This document shows, piece after piece, positions 31,272 to 39,581 of a stretch of 64,000 nt of DNA (within the stretch, counting starts at the first letter, position 1; every line of letters begins with the position of its first letter). Where the stretch lies: NCBI RefSeq assembly GCF_003004785.1, contig NZ_PVZS01000004.1:98103-162102 (forward strand). Reading direction: 5' to 3'. The translations under genes and the position numbers were made by a program. Below the pieces are notes generated by a model, which was not told the origin of the DNA, made no database searches, and saw only the letters and a program-made list of their open reading frames with translations. Origin of the DNA: Alsobacter soli. GTDB taxonomy: Bacteria; Pseudomonadota; Alphaproteobacteria; Rhizobiales; Beijerinckiaceae.

Positions 31272-32293
31272 CGGAAGCGACCATGGCGGTCACGACCGCG
31301 CAGGCGCCAGCCGCGCCCGCGGCCCGCCGGTTGCTGATCGCCTCGGCGCGCTGGCGCTGGTGGGAGTTCGCGGTGTGGATCGCGGCCTTCGCCGCCATCG
31401 TGCTGCTGCCCCGACAACTCCTGCTGCTGAATGAGATCGCCATCCTGGCTCTGTTCGCGCTCTCGCTCGACCTGATCCTTGGCTACGCCGGGATCGTCTC
31501 GCTGGGGCACGCCGCGTTCTTCGGGCTCGGCGCCTATGCGGCTGGCCTGATCGCCAAGTTCGGCTACGGTGACCCGCTGCTGGGCCTCCTGGGGGCCGCC
31601 GGCTGCGCCGCCGTGCTCGGCTTCGCGACATCGTTCCTGCTGCTGCGCGGCTCGGACCTGACGCGGCTGATGGTGACGCTGGGCATCGCGCTGATGCTGC
31701 AGGAACTCGCCAACCGCGAGTCCTGGCTCACGGGCGGAGCGGACGGGTTGCAGGGTGTGACCATGGCTCCGGTCCTCGGCCGCTTCGATTTCGACATCTT
31801 CGGCCGCACGGCCTACGTGTACAGCCTCTGCGTCCTGCTCGTCCTGTTCCTCCTCGCCCGGCGGGTGGTGCATTCGCCCTTCGGCCTGTCGCTGCGGGCG
31901 GTGAAGCTGAATCCGCTGCGCGCCCGGGCGGTCGGCATTTCGGTGAACGTCCGTCTGGTGGCGATCTACACGATGTCGGCGGCCTATGCGGGGGTCGCGG
32001 GCGCGCTCTCGGCCCAGACCACGCAATATGTGTCGCTCGACGTCTTCGATTTCATCCGGTCGGCGGACGTGATGCTCGTCCTCGTGCTGGGCGGGGTCGG
32101 ATATCTCTACGGCGGCATCCTGGGCGCGCTGATCTTCAAAGCCATGCAGGACTACCTGTCCTCCGTGACCGCCCAGTACTGGCAGTTCTGGATCGGGCTG
32201 GTGCTGGTGATCCTGGTCCTGGTCGGCCGTGACCGCATCGGCGCGCTTTTCAGCCGGATCACCGTCCCGTTCAGCCGCGGCGCCCGCTCATGA
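31268..32293 (+). CDS. livM: ABC permease, LivM type
   Basis: A 341-residue permease. After a ~35-residue cytoplasmic N-terminus come the membrane helices; the family motif DLILGYAGIVSLGHAAFFGLG is near residue 65-85 and SPFGLSLRAVKLNPLRARAVGI forms the ATPase-contact loop. ATGA overlaps on both sides (livH stop, livG start) show tight coupling. Confidence 0.93.
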   Translation: MTEATMAVTTAQAPAAPAARRLLIASARWRWWEFAVWIAAFAAIVLLPRQLLLLNEIAILALFALSLDLILGYAGIVSLGHAAFFGLGAYAAGLIAKFGYGDPLLGLLGAAGCAAVLGFATSFLLLRGSDLTRLMVTLGIALMLQELANRESWLTGGADGLQGVTMAPVLGRFDFDIFGRTAYVYSLCVLLVLFLLARRVVHSPFGLSLRAVKLNPLRARAVGISVNVRLVAIYTMSAAYAGVAGALSAQTTQYVSLDVFDFIRSADVMLVLVLGGVGYLYGGILGALIFKAMQDYLSSVTAQYWQFWIGLVLVILVLVGRDRIGALFSRITVPFSRGARS

Positions 32294-33042
32294 CCACCGC
32301 GCTCGAGACCCGCAACCTGGTGAAGCGGTTCGGCGGCCTCGTCGCCACCAACGATGTGACCATCAGCTTCCAGCAAGGCATGCGCTACGCCCTGATCGGA
32401 CCTAACGGAGCCGGCAAGACCACGCTGGTGAACCTCCTGACCGGCGTCCTGCGTCCGACAAGCGGCTCGGTGATGCTTGAAGGCCAGGACATCACCGGCA
32501 TGTCGCCGTTCCAGCGCGTGCGCAGCGGGCTTGCCCGCACCTTCCAGATCAACCAGCTCTTTCCGGAGATGACGCCGCTGGAGACTGTGGGGCTCGCGGT
32601 ATCAGAGCGTCAGGGACACGGGCGCGAGTGGTGGCGCCTGGCCGGCTCCAAGAGCGAGGTCATCGACGAGGCCGCCGCCATCCTGGAGCGGTTCGGGCTC
32701 ACGGACGCAATGGGAGTTCCGACGAAGGTGCTGCCCTACGGCAAGCAGCGCTTGCTGGAGATCGCGGTCGCCATTGCGTGCAGACCGCGCGTGCTGCTGC
32801 TCGACGAACCCGCCGCGGGCGTGCCCGAGGAGGAGCGGCACGAGATCCTCGACATTGTGAGTGGGCTCCCGAACGATGTGACGGTCCTGCTGATCGAACA
32901 CGACATGGACCTTGTCTTCAGCTTCGCGCAGCGCATCGCCGTGCTGGTGAACGGGGGCCTGTTCATGGAGGGAGCGGCCAAGGATGTCGCTGCCGACCCG
33001 CGCGTGCGCGAGGTCTACCTCGGCGAGGGTGGCCATGGCTGA
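32290..33042 (+). CDS. livG: ABC ATPase, LivG type
   Basis: A 250-residue ATPase. Walker A GPNGAGKTT, Q-loop region in FQINQLFPEMT, a signature close to LPYGKQRLLEIAVAIA, Walker B VLLLDEPAAGVPEEE and the H-loop LIEHDMDLVF. The signature LSGGQ is degenerate (PYGKQ), which is usual in LivG. Overlaps livF by eight bases. Confidence 0.93.
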   Translation: MTTALETRNLVKRFGGLVATNDVTISFQQGMRYALIGPNGAGKTTLVNLLTGVLRPTSGSVMLEGQDITGMSPFQRVRSGLARTFQINQLFPEMTPLETVGLAVSERQGHGREWWRLAGSKSEVIDEAAAILERFGLTDAMGVPTKVLPYGKQRLLEIAVAIACRPRVLLLDEPAAGVPEEERHEILDIVSGLPNDVTVLLIEHDMDLVFSFAQRIAVLVNGGLFMEGAAKDVAADPRVREVYLGEGGHG

Positions 33043-33763
33043 GTTGCTCGAGCTGAACGGAGTTTCCGCCGGCTATGGCGAAGCCGCCGTGCTGAACGGG
33101 GTCAGCCTGTCCCTGGAGGACGGGCGGTCGCTCGCCTTGCTGGGCCGCAACGGGGCGGGCAAGACGACGCTGATCAACACCATCGTGGGCGTCACGACCC
33201 ACAGGGGCGGATCGATCCGGCTCGCCGGCCGCGACATCACGCGTCTGCGGCCGGAGCAGCGCGCCGCCGCCGGCGTGGGATGGGTCCCGCAGGAGCGCAA
33301 CATCTTCAAGTCGCTCACGGTGGAGGAAAACATGACCGCCGTGGCCCGGCCGGGACCATGGACGGTCGCACGAGTCTACGAGATGTTTCCGCGCCTTCGC
33401 GAGCGGCGGAAGAACATGGGGAACCAGCTCTCTGGCGGCGAGCAGCAGATGCTGGCGGTCGGCCGGGCGCTGGTTCTGAACCCCAGGCTGATGCTGCTCG
33501 ACGAACCCACCGAAGGGCTCGCCCCCATCATCGTCGACGAACTCCTGGCCGCTCTCCGCCGGATCATCCGGGCGGAGGGGCTGTCGGCCATCATCGTGGA
33601 GCAGAACGCCCAGAAGATCCTGGGAGTCACGGACGACGCCATGATCCTCGACCGGGGGATGATCGTACACGCCAGCGCCAGCGCCGAGCTGGCGCAGGAC
33701 CGCGAGGCGCTGGAGACGCATCTCGGCGTCGCGGGCCGGGGCGGCCAACGCGGAGCCGCTTGA
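33035..33763 (+). CDS. livF: ABC ATPase, LivF type
   Basis: A 242-residue ATPase with Walker A GRNGAGKTT, WVPQERNIFKSLTVEENM, signature LSGGEQQMLAVGRAL, Walker B LMLLDEPTEGLAP and IVEQNAQ. The start at 33035 matches the usual LivF start (MAELLELNGVSAGYGEA); the frame is open upstream within livG. Pairs with LivG to power the LivHM permease. Confidence 0.94.
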   Translation: MAELLELNGVSAGYGEAAVLNGVSLSLEDGRSLALLGRNGAGKTTLINTIVGVTTHRGGSIRLAGRDITRLRPEQRAAAGVGWVPQERNIFKSLTVEENMTAVARPGPWTVARVYEMFPRLRERRKNMGNQLSGGEQQMLAVGRALVLNPRLMLLDEPTEGLAPIIVDELLAALRRIIRAEGLSAIIVEQNAQKILGVTDDAMILDRGMIVHASASAELAQDREALETHLGVAGRGGQRGAA

Positions 33764-33819
33764 CCGCCCGACGGCGGCCACGGACAACTCGAAAAAACCA
33801 TGCGCCAGGGAGACGCCCC

Positions 33820-34938
33820 ATGACCGCCCGTTCCGTCCCGCCGTTTCGCGCCGACATGGTCGGCAGCCTGCTGCGTCCCGCCGCCCTGAAGGAGGCGCGC
33901 GCCAAACGGGCCGCCGGGGAAATCTCGGCCGAGGAACTGACCGCGGTCGAGGACCGCGAGATCGCGGCCGTGGTGGCCAAGCAGGAGGCGATCGGGCTGA
34001 AGGCCGTCACGGACGGCGAGTTCCGCCGCTCCTGGTGGCACTACGATTTCCTCTGGAACCTCGACGGCGTGACCCGGGTGGAGGTGGAGCAGGGCATCCA
34101 GTTCGCCGGCGTGCAGACCAAGAACGAGGCGCCGCGCGTCACGGGCAAGATCGGCTTCTCGGGCCACCCCTTCCTGCGTCATTTCCGCTACCTCAAGGAG
34201 GTCTCCGAAAAGAGCGGCAAGGGCTCGGTCCCGAAGCTCACGATCCCTTCGCCCAGCATGCTGCACTACCGGGCCGGCCGGAAGCTCATCAACATGGGCC
34301 TGTACCCGGACATGGAAGACTTCTACGCCGACCTGGGGAACGCCTATGGCGGCGCGGTGCAGGCGTTCGCGGGCGAGGGTTGCCGCTACCTGCAGCTCGA
34401 CGACGTGAGCTTCGCCTACCTGTGCGATCCCGAGCAGCGAAAGATGCTGGCGGACCGCGGAGATGATCCGGAGAAGCAGCCGCACATCTACGCCGGGATG
34501 ATCAACACGGCGATCAAGGGGCGGCCCAGCGACATGGTGATCTCCATGCACCTGTGCCGCGGCAATTTCCGCTCCACCTTCGTGGCGAGCGGCGGATACG
34601 AGCCCATCGCCGATCTGCTGTTCAACGAGGTGAACGTCGACGCCTACTTCATGGAGTGGGACACGGACCGGGCCGGCGGCTTCGAGCCCCTGCGCTTCCT
34701 CCCAAAGAACAAGACGGTAGTCCTGGGGCTGGTCACGTCCAAGACGGGCGTCCTCGAGAAGAAGGACGACATCAAGCGGCGCATCGAGGAGGCTTCCAGA
34801 TACGCGCCCCTCGAGCAGCTTTGCCTCTCGCCCCAGTGCGGCTTCGCATCCACGGAGGAGGGCAATACGCTCGCGGAGGAAGAGCAGTGGGCCAAGCTGC
34901 AGATGATCGTCGAGATCAGCCGCGAGGTATGGGGATAA
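33820..34938 (+). CDS. MetE C-terminal-like (cobalamin-independent methionine synthase II family) methyltransferase
   Basis: A 372-residue zinc-dependent methyl- or thiol-transfer enzyme of the UROD/MetE fold. It begins FRADMVGSLLRPAALKEAR and has LKAVTDGEFRRSWWHYDF, EGCRYLQLDDVSFAYL, the zinc-ligand stretch MHLCRGNFRS and the late cysteine SPQCGFASTEEGN. It lacks the N-terminal folate domain of true MetE, so it is a short family member; relatives handle methylthio, methoxy or coenzyme-M-type substrates. It lies 57 bases after livF on the same strand, so the importer may feed it. Its methyl donor cannot be read from sequence. Confidence 0.85.
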   Translation: MTARSVPPFRADMVGSLLRPAALKEARAKRAAGEISAEELTAVEDREIAAVVAKQEAIGLKAVTDGEFRRSWWHYDFLWNLDGVTRVEVEQGIQFAGVQTKNEAPRVTGKIGFSGHPFLRHFRYLKEVSEKSGKGSVPKLTIPSPSMLHYRAGRKLINMGLYPDMEDFYADLGNAYGGAVQAFAGEGCRYLQLDDVSFAYLCDPEQRKMLADRGDDPEKQPHIYAGMINTAIKGRPSDMVISMHLCRGNFRSTFVASGGYEPIADLLFNEVNVDAYFMEWDTDRAGGFEPLRFLPKNKTVVLGLVTSKTGVLEKKDDIKRRIEEASRYAPLEQLCLSPQCGFASTEEGNTLAEEEQWAKLQMIVEISREVWG

Positions 34939-35026
34939 GCCACCTTCCCGCGGTCGGCCGGCTGGACCCGACCATGGCGGCGGGTCTGCTCAAGCCTCGC
35001 GCCTAGATCGATCAAAGCGCCAGGAA

Positions 35027-35051
35027 CGAAAAAGGGGCCGCCGGCCCCTTT
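35027..35051 (-). terminator. Terminator for cheW (possibly bidirectional)
   Basis: Perfect 9-bp stem AAAGGGGCC/GGCCCCTTT with a 3-base loop between the convergent MetE-like gene and cheW. On the minus strand the stem runs into TTTTT. On the plus strand only TTT follows. Confidence 0.7.
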
Positions 35052-35074
35052 GTCGTCATCGCAAGCTGCGCCGA

Positions 35075-35563
35075 TCAGTTCACCCAGCCGGCGCTCTCTC
35101 GCACCACCGAGGGCAGGTCCAGCAGGGCCACGACTTCGTCGCCCTTGACCACAAGGGCCTGGAGGATGTCGTCGCCCTCGCCGGCGATCTCGGGGGCGGG
35201 GCGGAGGGAAGAGACCTGGATATCGACGATGTCGGACACCGCGTCGACCAGGAGGCCGGCGAGGCGCTCGCCCAGGTCCACGACGATCACCACGCTGGAG
35301 CGGGAGATCGCGCTGGCGCCCAGGCCCAGCCGGCGGCGGAGGTCGTAGACGGCGATGATCGCGCCGCGCAGATTGATGACGCCAAGCACGTGCGAGGCGG
35401 CGTTCGGCAGCGGCGTGGTGGGCTGCCAGCCCTTGATTTCACGGACGGACGCGACATCGACGCCGAAGCTGCGGCCATCCACCTTGAAGGTGACGATCCG
35501 CTGCATCGCCTCGGACGAGGCGGCGGCGCCGTAGTCGGACAGAGTGTCGTAGGCGAGGCTCAC
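35075..35563 (-). CDS. cheW: Chemotaxis coupling protein CheW
   Basis: A 162-residue CheW-domain protein linking receptors to CheA. Conserved parts: IVTFKVDGRSFGVDVASVREI, NAASHVLGVINLRGAIIAVYDLRRRLGL, VIVVDLGERLAGLLVDAVSDI and DDILQALVVKGDEVVALLDL. I take GTG at 35563 as start because TGAGGAG lies seven bases upstream; an internal ATG at 35506 has no such site. It stands alone, without cheA, cheY or cheR, while three receptor genes occur elsewhere in the window. Confidence 0.92.
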   Translation of the reverse strand: MSLAYDTLSDYGAAASSEAMQRIVTFKVDGRSFGVDVASVREIKGWQPTTPLPNAASHVLGVINLRGAIIAVYDLRRRLGLGASAISRSSVVIVVDLGERLAGLLVDAVSDIVDIQVSSLRPAPEIAGEGDDILQALVVKGDEVVALLDLPSVVRESAGWVN

Positions 35564-35813
35564 GAGGCGGCTCCTCAGGCATGCGCTGAATGTTGCGGCC
35601 GGCACGACTCAAGGGCTGCGATCCCGGCCTTCCGCTAAGCCTTAGCCCCAAATCGTGAACGGTCCTTAAACTCGCGCCTAAAGTGCGAAGTCATCTCTCG
35701 ACCGATCGCAAGTGGTCGCATTCGTGCGTCGCCAAGACGCGGGGGCGGTCTCGCCGGGAACATGGGTCCCGCGACCGCGTTCGTGCCCCAATGGTTAACA
35801 AAGGGACTTCGCG

Positions 35814-35894
35814 ATGAATTCCGGTTGGTTGCTTTTGACCGCGCTCATGGCCGGGCTGGGCTGGCTCGGCAAGATCGCCTTTCTGGCCTCGTGA
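35814..35894 (+). CDS. 26-residue hydrophobic mini-protein (candidate)
   Basis: ATG-to-TGA frame of 27 codons encoding one hydrophobic helix with a single lysine (WLLLTALMAGLGWLGKIAFL). AAAGGGA lies eight bases before the ATG, a credible ribosome site. It ends 13 bases before the convergent HerA-like stop. The form recalls KdpF-like or other membrane micropeptides, but no partner gene is adjacent. Unproven. Confidence 0.45.
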   Translation: MNSGWLLLTALMAGLGWLGKIAFLAS

Positions 35895-35907
35895 CGAAGC
35901 GGCCGCC

Positions 35908-37431
35908 CTACCCGCTCGCGAACAGGTCCGGCGCAGGGGCGGCCCGACGCGCGGGCGCTGGCTCCGCCTTGCCGGACGCCTCCGCCGCGGCTGTCTCGCA
36001 GCCGAGGTCAGGCAGCGCCACGATGCGGGCGCCGCGTAGGTCCGTGCGGCACACGACGATGCCGCGGCTTTCCATGTAGGAGATGATCCGGCGCGCCCGG
36101 GCCGGCGAGCGGCTTCCGAAGGCTCGCGCGATGGCGTCGTCCGACGGGCAGGGCTCCTTCTGCAGCGCGGCGCGCGCGATAAGGAGGAACACGGCCTGGA
36201 TGTCCTCCTCCAGCTCCGCCGCGAAGGACACCGCCTTCTCCCAGGCCTCGTCCGACTGGCCCGGCTGGGCCCCGGCGCGGGCCACCGCGAGCCGGCGGCG
36301 GAAGACGGGCAGGCTCATCGGCTCGCCGGTGACGCGCCGGATGCGGCAGCGGACCAGGAAGTCCTGGTAAAGCACGGCGATGGAGGCGAAGGCTGCGTCT
36401 GGATCCTCCAGGATCTCGCGCAGGATCTCGTCCATGGCGGCCGCGCGCTCCTCGGGCGACATCTCCGGGACGGGCTCCGGAGAGGGCTCCGCCGGGCGGG
36501 CGCGCGCCAGCTGCGCCATGATGTCGGCCGTGGTCGGCGGCGGGGCGACCCGCGGGCGGGGCGCGCGAACGAATTCAGGTTCGGGCGCCTCGAAGATCAG
36601 TTCGCGGATGTCCTCGGCCGGCGCATCCGGCAGCGGCAGGAGCTTCGGGCTCGAGCTGCGGGTCGAGGTCTCGACCGAGCCGATACGAAGCGGCAGGGGG
36701 CGGCGCGACAGGGCCGGGCCCAGCGCGACGAAGTGGCCGCGCTGGAGGTCGCGGAACATCTCCGCCTGGCGGCGCTCCATGCCGAGCAGGTCGGCGGCGC
36801 GGGCCATGTCGATGTCCAGGAAGGTGCGGCCCATCAGGAAGTTGGAGGCCTCGGCAGCCACGTTCTTGGCGAGCTTCGCGAGGCGCTGGGTGGCGATCAC
36901 CCCGGCGAGACCGCGCTTGCGGCCGCGGCACATGAGGTTGGTCATCGCCCCCAGCGAAAGCTTGCGGGCTTCGTCCGACACCTCTCCGGCCGCCATGGGG
37001 GCGAAGAGCTGGGCCTCGTCCACCACCACCAGCATGGGGTACCAGAAGTCGCGATCCGCATCGAACAGCCCGCCCAGGAAGGCGGCGGCGCAGCGCATCT
37101 GACCCTCGATGTCGAGGCCCTCGAGATTCAGCACCACGGAGGCGCGGTGCTGGCGCACGCGGGCGGCGATGCGCTGCAGGTCGTTCTCGCTCTGGGCGGC
37201 GTCGACGACGAGGTGCCCGTACTTGTCCGCGAGCGTCACGAAGTCGCCCTCGGGGTCGATGATGGCCTGCTGAACCCAGCTGGCGCTCTGCTCAAGGAGG
37301 CGACGCAACAGGTGCGACTTGCCGGACCCCGAGTTGCCCTGCACGAGCAGGCGGGTCGCGAGCAGTTCCTCGAGGTCGAGAAGGGCGGGCGTCCCCTCGG
37401 ACGTCAGGCCCATGTCGATCCCGGCTTTCAT
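35908..37431 (-). CDS. HerA/DUF87-like ATP-binding protein
   Basis: A 507-residue FtsK/HerA-superfamily ATPase. Walker A is GNSGSGKS at residues 32-39, Walker B is PMLVVVDEAQLFAP, and a likely arginine/sensor region is RGRKRGLAGVIATQRLAKL. After about residue 230 there is a proline-rich linker (LPLPDAPAEDI, RVAPPPTT) and a helical C-terminal part with a winged-helix look (SPARARRIISYMESRGIVVC). HerA proteins pump or unwind DNA as hexamers, often with NurA nuclease, but no nuclease gene is adjacent. ATG at 37431 has GAGG upstream; a GTG two codons earlier is possible. Confidence 0.82.
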   Translation of the reverse strand: MKAGIDMGLTSEGTPALLDLEELLATRLLVQGNSGSGKSHLLRRLLEQSASWVQQAIIDPEGDFVTLADKYGHLVVDAAQSENDLQRIAARVRQHRASVVLNLEGLDIEGQMRCAAAFLGGLFDADRDFWYPMLVVVDEAQLFAPMAAGEVSDEARKLSLGAMTNLMCRGRKRGLAGVIATQRLAKLAKNVAAEASNFLMGRTFLDIDMARAADLLGMERRQAEMFRDLQRGHFVALGPALSRRPLPLRIGSVETSTRSSSPKLLPLPDAPAEDIRELIFEAPEPEFVRAPRPRVAPPPTTADIMAQLARARPAEPSPEPVPEMSPEERAAAMDEILREILEDPDAAFASIAVLYQDFLVRCRIRRVTGEPMSLPVFRRRLAVARAGAQPGQSDEAWEKAVSFAAELEEDIQAVFLLIARAALQKEPCPSDDAIARAFGSRSPARARRIISYMESRGIVVCRTDLRGARIVALPDLGCETAAAEASGKAEPAPARRAAPAPDLFASG

Positions 37432-37670
37432 GCACACCTCTTCACGCGGACGCCCGAGTCGCGGCGGACATCTCTGCTACCACGGCGCGCCGGGCAGGAT
37501 AGAGGCGCCTAAGCCACGCTCCACAGGCGGAGACGGCCCCCTTTGTCGCAGCAGCACGCCCTCCCACCCGATCCATGACCTCACGGTGCGACGGCCTGTA
37601 CGCTGGGCTGATCCGACGCTATGCAGCTTGGGGTTGGTCCGCCCTCGCGCCCGGCGCTGAGGGAGGTGCA

Positions 37671-38678
37671 GTGAGGGAGCTCGGTTCATTGCACGCAAGT
37701 CCGGAAGCGGCCTGGCCGCGATTCCTGAGGTTCTGGGCATTGTCGGCCGCCGCAGCCGCCGCAACCACGTACGCCCTTCTCCTGGCCGTCGATCCATATG
37801 ACACGGGGCGCGTACCCGGGCTCGGGCTCGGGCGCACGCGCGAGCAGGCGCCGCGCACGGCGCACGCCAGCCGCGCGCGCGACCCGCAGTTCGACGCGGC
37901 CATCGTCGGCAACTCTCATGTCCAGCTGTACAGCCCCGAGCGGCTCAACGCGCTGACCGGATTCCGCTTCGTCTCCCTGGCGACGCCGGCGACCGGCGTC
38001 CGCGAGCACAAGGCGCTGCTGGGGTATTTCCTGAAGCACCGCACGGCGGCGCCGAAGGCGATGGTCATCGGCGTCGACGAATTCGATTGTCAGAGCGGGC
38101 CAGGGGCGGAGCAGCGATTGCAGTCCAACCCGTTCCCATTCTGGCTCTATGCTCCCGACTTCCTGACCTACGCGCGCGGCGTTTTCCGCACCAAGGCGGT
38201 TGAGGACACGTTGGCCACCATCGTCGGCGCGAAGAGGCCGCTGACGCTCGCCAGCCGCGACGGCTATTGGGACTACGAGGGCCAGAAGCTCTATGGCGAG
38301 CGAAATCGCGCCAGGGTGAACCCCAACTCGAAAGTGCCCCTCGCTACTCACGCGGGCCCCTTTCCGGGCCTCGCGATCCTCGCGGAGATGCTGGACGAGA
38401 TCCCGTCCACCACACGGGTCGCCCTTGTGATCACGCCTGTCCTGGCGACCTTGCGGCCTTCACCGGACTCACCGGAGGGCGAAGCGGAGGCCGCATGCAA
38501 GGCGGCGATCCGGTCGCTCGCCTCCGTCCGCCCCCACGTGGCGGTGCTCGATTTCCGGACGGACACGCCGCTGACCCGCGATCCAAGGGCGTTTTGGGAC
38601 GAATCCCATATCACCCAGGGCCTGGCTCAAGCCCTGGAGCCGGATATCGCTCGGGCCGTCAGCCCGGCCGGGCCGTAA
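37671..38678 (+). CDS. SGNH-hydrolase-like membrane-anchored protein
   Basis: A 335-residue protein from GTG 37671, chosen because GGGAGG lies just upstream; an ATG at 37575 gives 32 more residues but lacks a site. One membrane helix at about 21-40 anchors it. Then AAIVGNSHVQLYSPERL gives a block-I-like Ser82 (G-N-S-H), followed by KAMVIGVDEFDC, and near the C-terminus WDESHIT supplies a DxxH pair (Asp310, His313) as in SGNH esterases/acyltransferases. The layout suggests an outward-facing enzyme acting on an envelope glycan, but the family is not certain. Confidence 0.6.
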   Translation: MRELGSLHASPEAAWPRFLRFWALSAAAAAATTYALLLAVDPYDTGRVPGLGLGRTREQAPRTAHASRARDPQFDAAIVGNSHVQLYSPERLNALTGFRFVSLATPATGVREHKALLGYFLKHRTAAPKAMVIGVDEFDCQSGPGAEQRLQSNPFPFWLYAPDFLTYARGVFRTKAVEDTLATIVGAKRPLTLASRDGYWDYEGQKLYGERNRARVNPNSKVPLATHAGPFPGLAILAEMLDEIPSTTRVALVITPVLATLRPSPDSPEGEAEAACKAAIRSLASVRPHVAVLDFRTDTPLTRDPRAFWDESHITQGLAQALEPDIARAVSPAGP

Positions 38679-38716
38679 GGCCCAGGCCACGGCTGCTCGC
38701 CTGCGCCCACCCGGGC

Positions 38717-39406
38717 TCAGCTGAACTCGTCGCCCTCTCCGCCCCCGCCGCCGCTCAGCACGACCACACGCGTGCCTGTCGACACCCGACGGTAAAGGTC
38801 GATCACGTCCTGGTTGATCAGGCGGATGCAGCCGGAGGACACGCGGGTGCCGATGGTCTGCGGCTCGATCGTGCCATGGATGCGGTAGAGCGTGTCGCGA
38901 TCGCCCTGGTAGAGATACATGGCGCGTGCGCCGAGCGGGTTGTCCGGACCGCCGGGCATTCCGCTGGCGTATTCCTCCAGCTCGGGCTGGCGCATGATCA
39001 TGGTGGAGGGGGGCGTCCAGGTCGGCCACTCGGCCTTGCGCTTGATGGTCGCATTCCCATGCCAGCCGAACCCTTCGCGGCCGACGCCGACGCCGTAGCG
39101 CATCGCGCGGCCGCCGTCCTGCACCAGATAGAGGAACTTCTGGTTCGGGTTGATGACGATCGTGCCCGGGCGCTCAGGGCCCGTGTAGGCGACGGGCTGG
39201 CGCAGGTAGCGGGGATCGATGCCGTCGATATCGACGGCCGGCACCGGGAAGGGCTCGTCGTCGAGCTCGGCGTACATGTCGTAATACTGTGGCTCAAGGC
39301 TGGCGCGGCGCGCAGCCGTATACGCCATGGGGGCGGGGCGCGCGGAAACACAGCCGCCCAGCAAGACCGGAAGACCGAGGGCGACGAAACGCCGGCTGAC
39401 GGGCAT
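38717..39406 (-). CDS. L,D-transpeptidase (YkuD), predicted lipoprotein
   Basis: A 229-residue envelope enzyme. The N-terminus RRFVALGLPVLLGGC has a lipobox with Cys19. The YkuD domain runs from about 85 (GTIVINPNQKFLYLVQDGG) to 220, with the catalytic stretch YRIHGTIEPQTIGTRVSSGC and IRLINQDVIDLY; the usual HGC is SGC here, common in alphaproteobacteria. It forms 3-3 peptide cross-links or attaches proteins to peptidoglycan. A C-terminal Gly-rich tail follows. A GGAAC-N16-CATT motif lies about 35 bases upstream. Confidence 0.9.
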   Translation of the reverse strand: MPVSRRFVALGLPVLLGGCVSARPAPMAYTAARRASLEPQYYDMYAELDDEPFPVPAVDIDGIDPRYLRQPVAYTGPERPGTIVINPNQKFLYLVQDGGRAMRYGVGVGREGFGWHGNATIKRKAEWPTWTPPSTMIMRQPELEEYASGMPGGPDNPLGARAMYLYQGDRDTLYRIHGTIEPQTIGTRVSSGCIRLINQDVIDLYRRVSTGTRVVVLSGGGGGEGDEFS

Positions 39407-39440
39407 GGATGAAGAACCTCCAGAAAACTTGACCGGGACC

Positions 39441-39465
39441 AATGCCGGCTGACGGCAACGGTTCC
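39441..39465 (-). promoter_or_regulatory. Possible EcfG-type promoter for L,D-transpeptidase (one mismatch)
   Basis: Minus-strand GGAAC (39465-39461), 16 bases, CATT (39444-39441), placed 35 bases before the start, similar to the two perfect EcfG promoters at 23373 and 24353. Confidence 0.35.
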
Positions 39466-39581
39466 GTTTGACGCACGTTTGTGGGCTGGTTGCGGCGAAG
39501 CATGGTTTCCGGCGCAACACTGCCGATGTTTCGCCGCAACGCAGCGCGTAGGATGCGCTCGCCATCAGCCCAGGAGACCCT

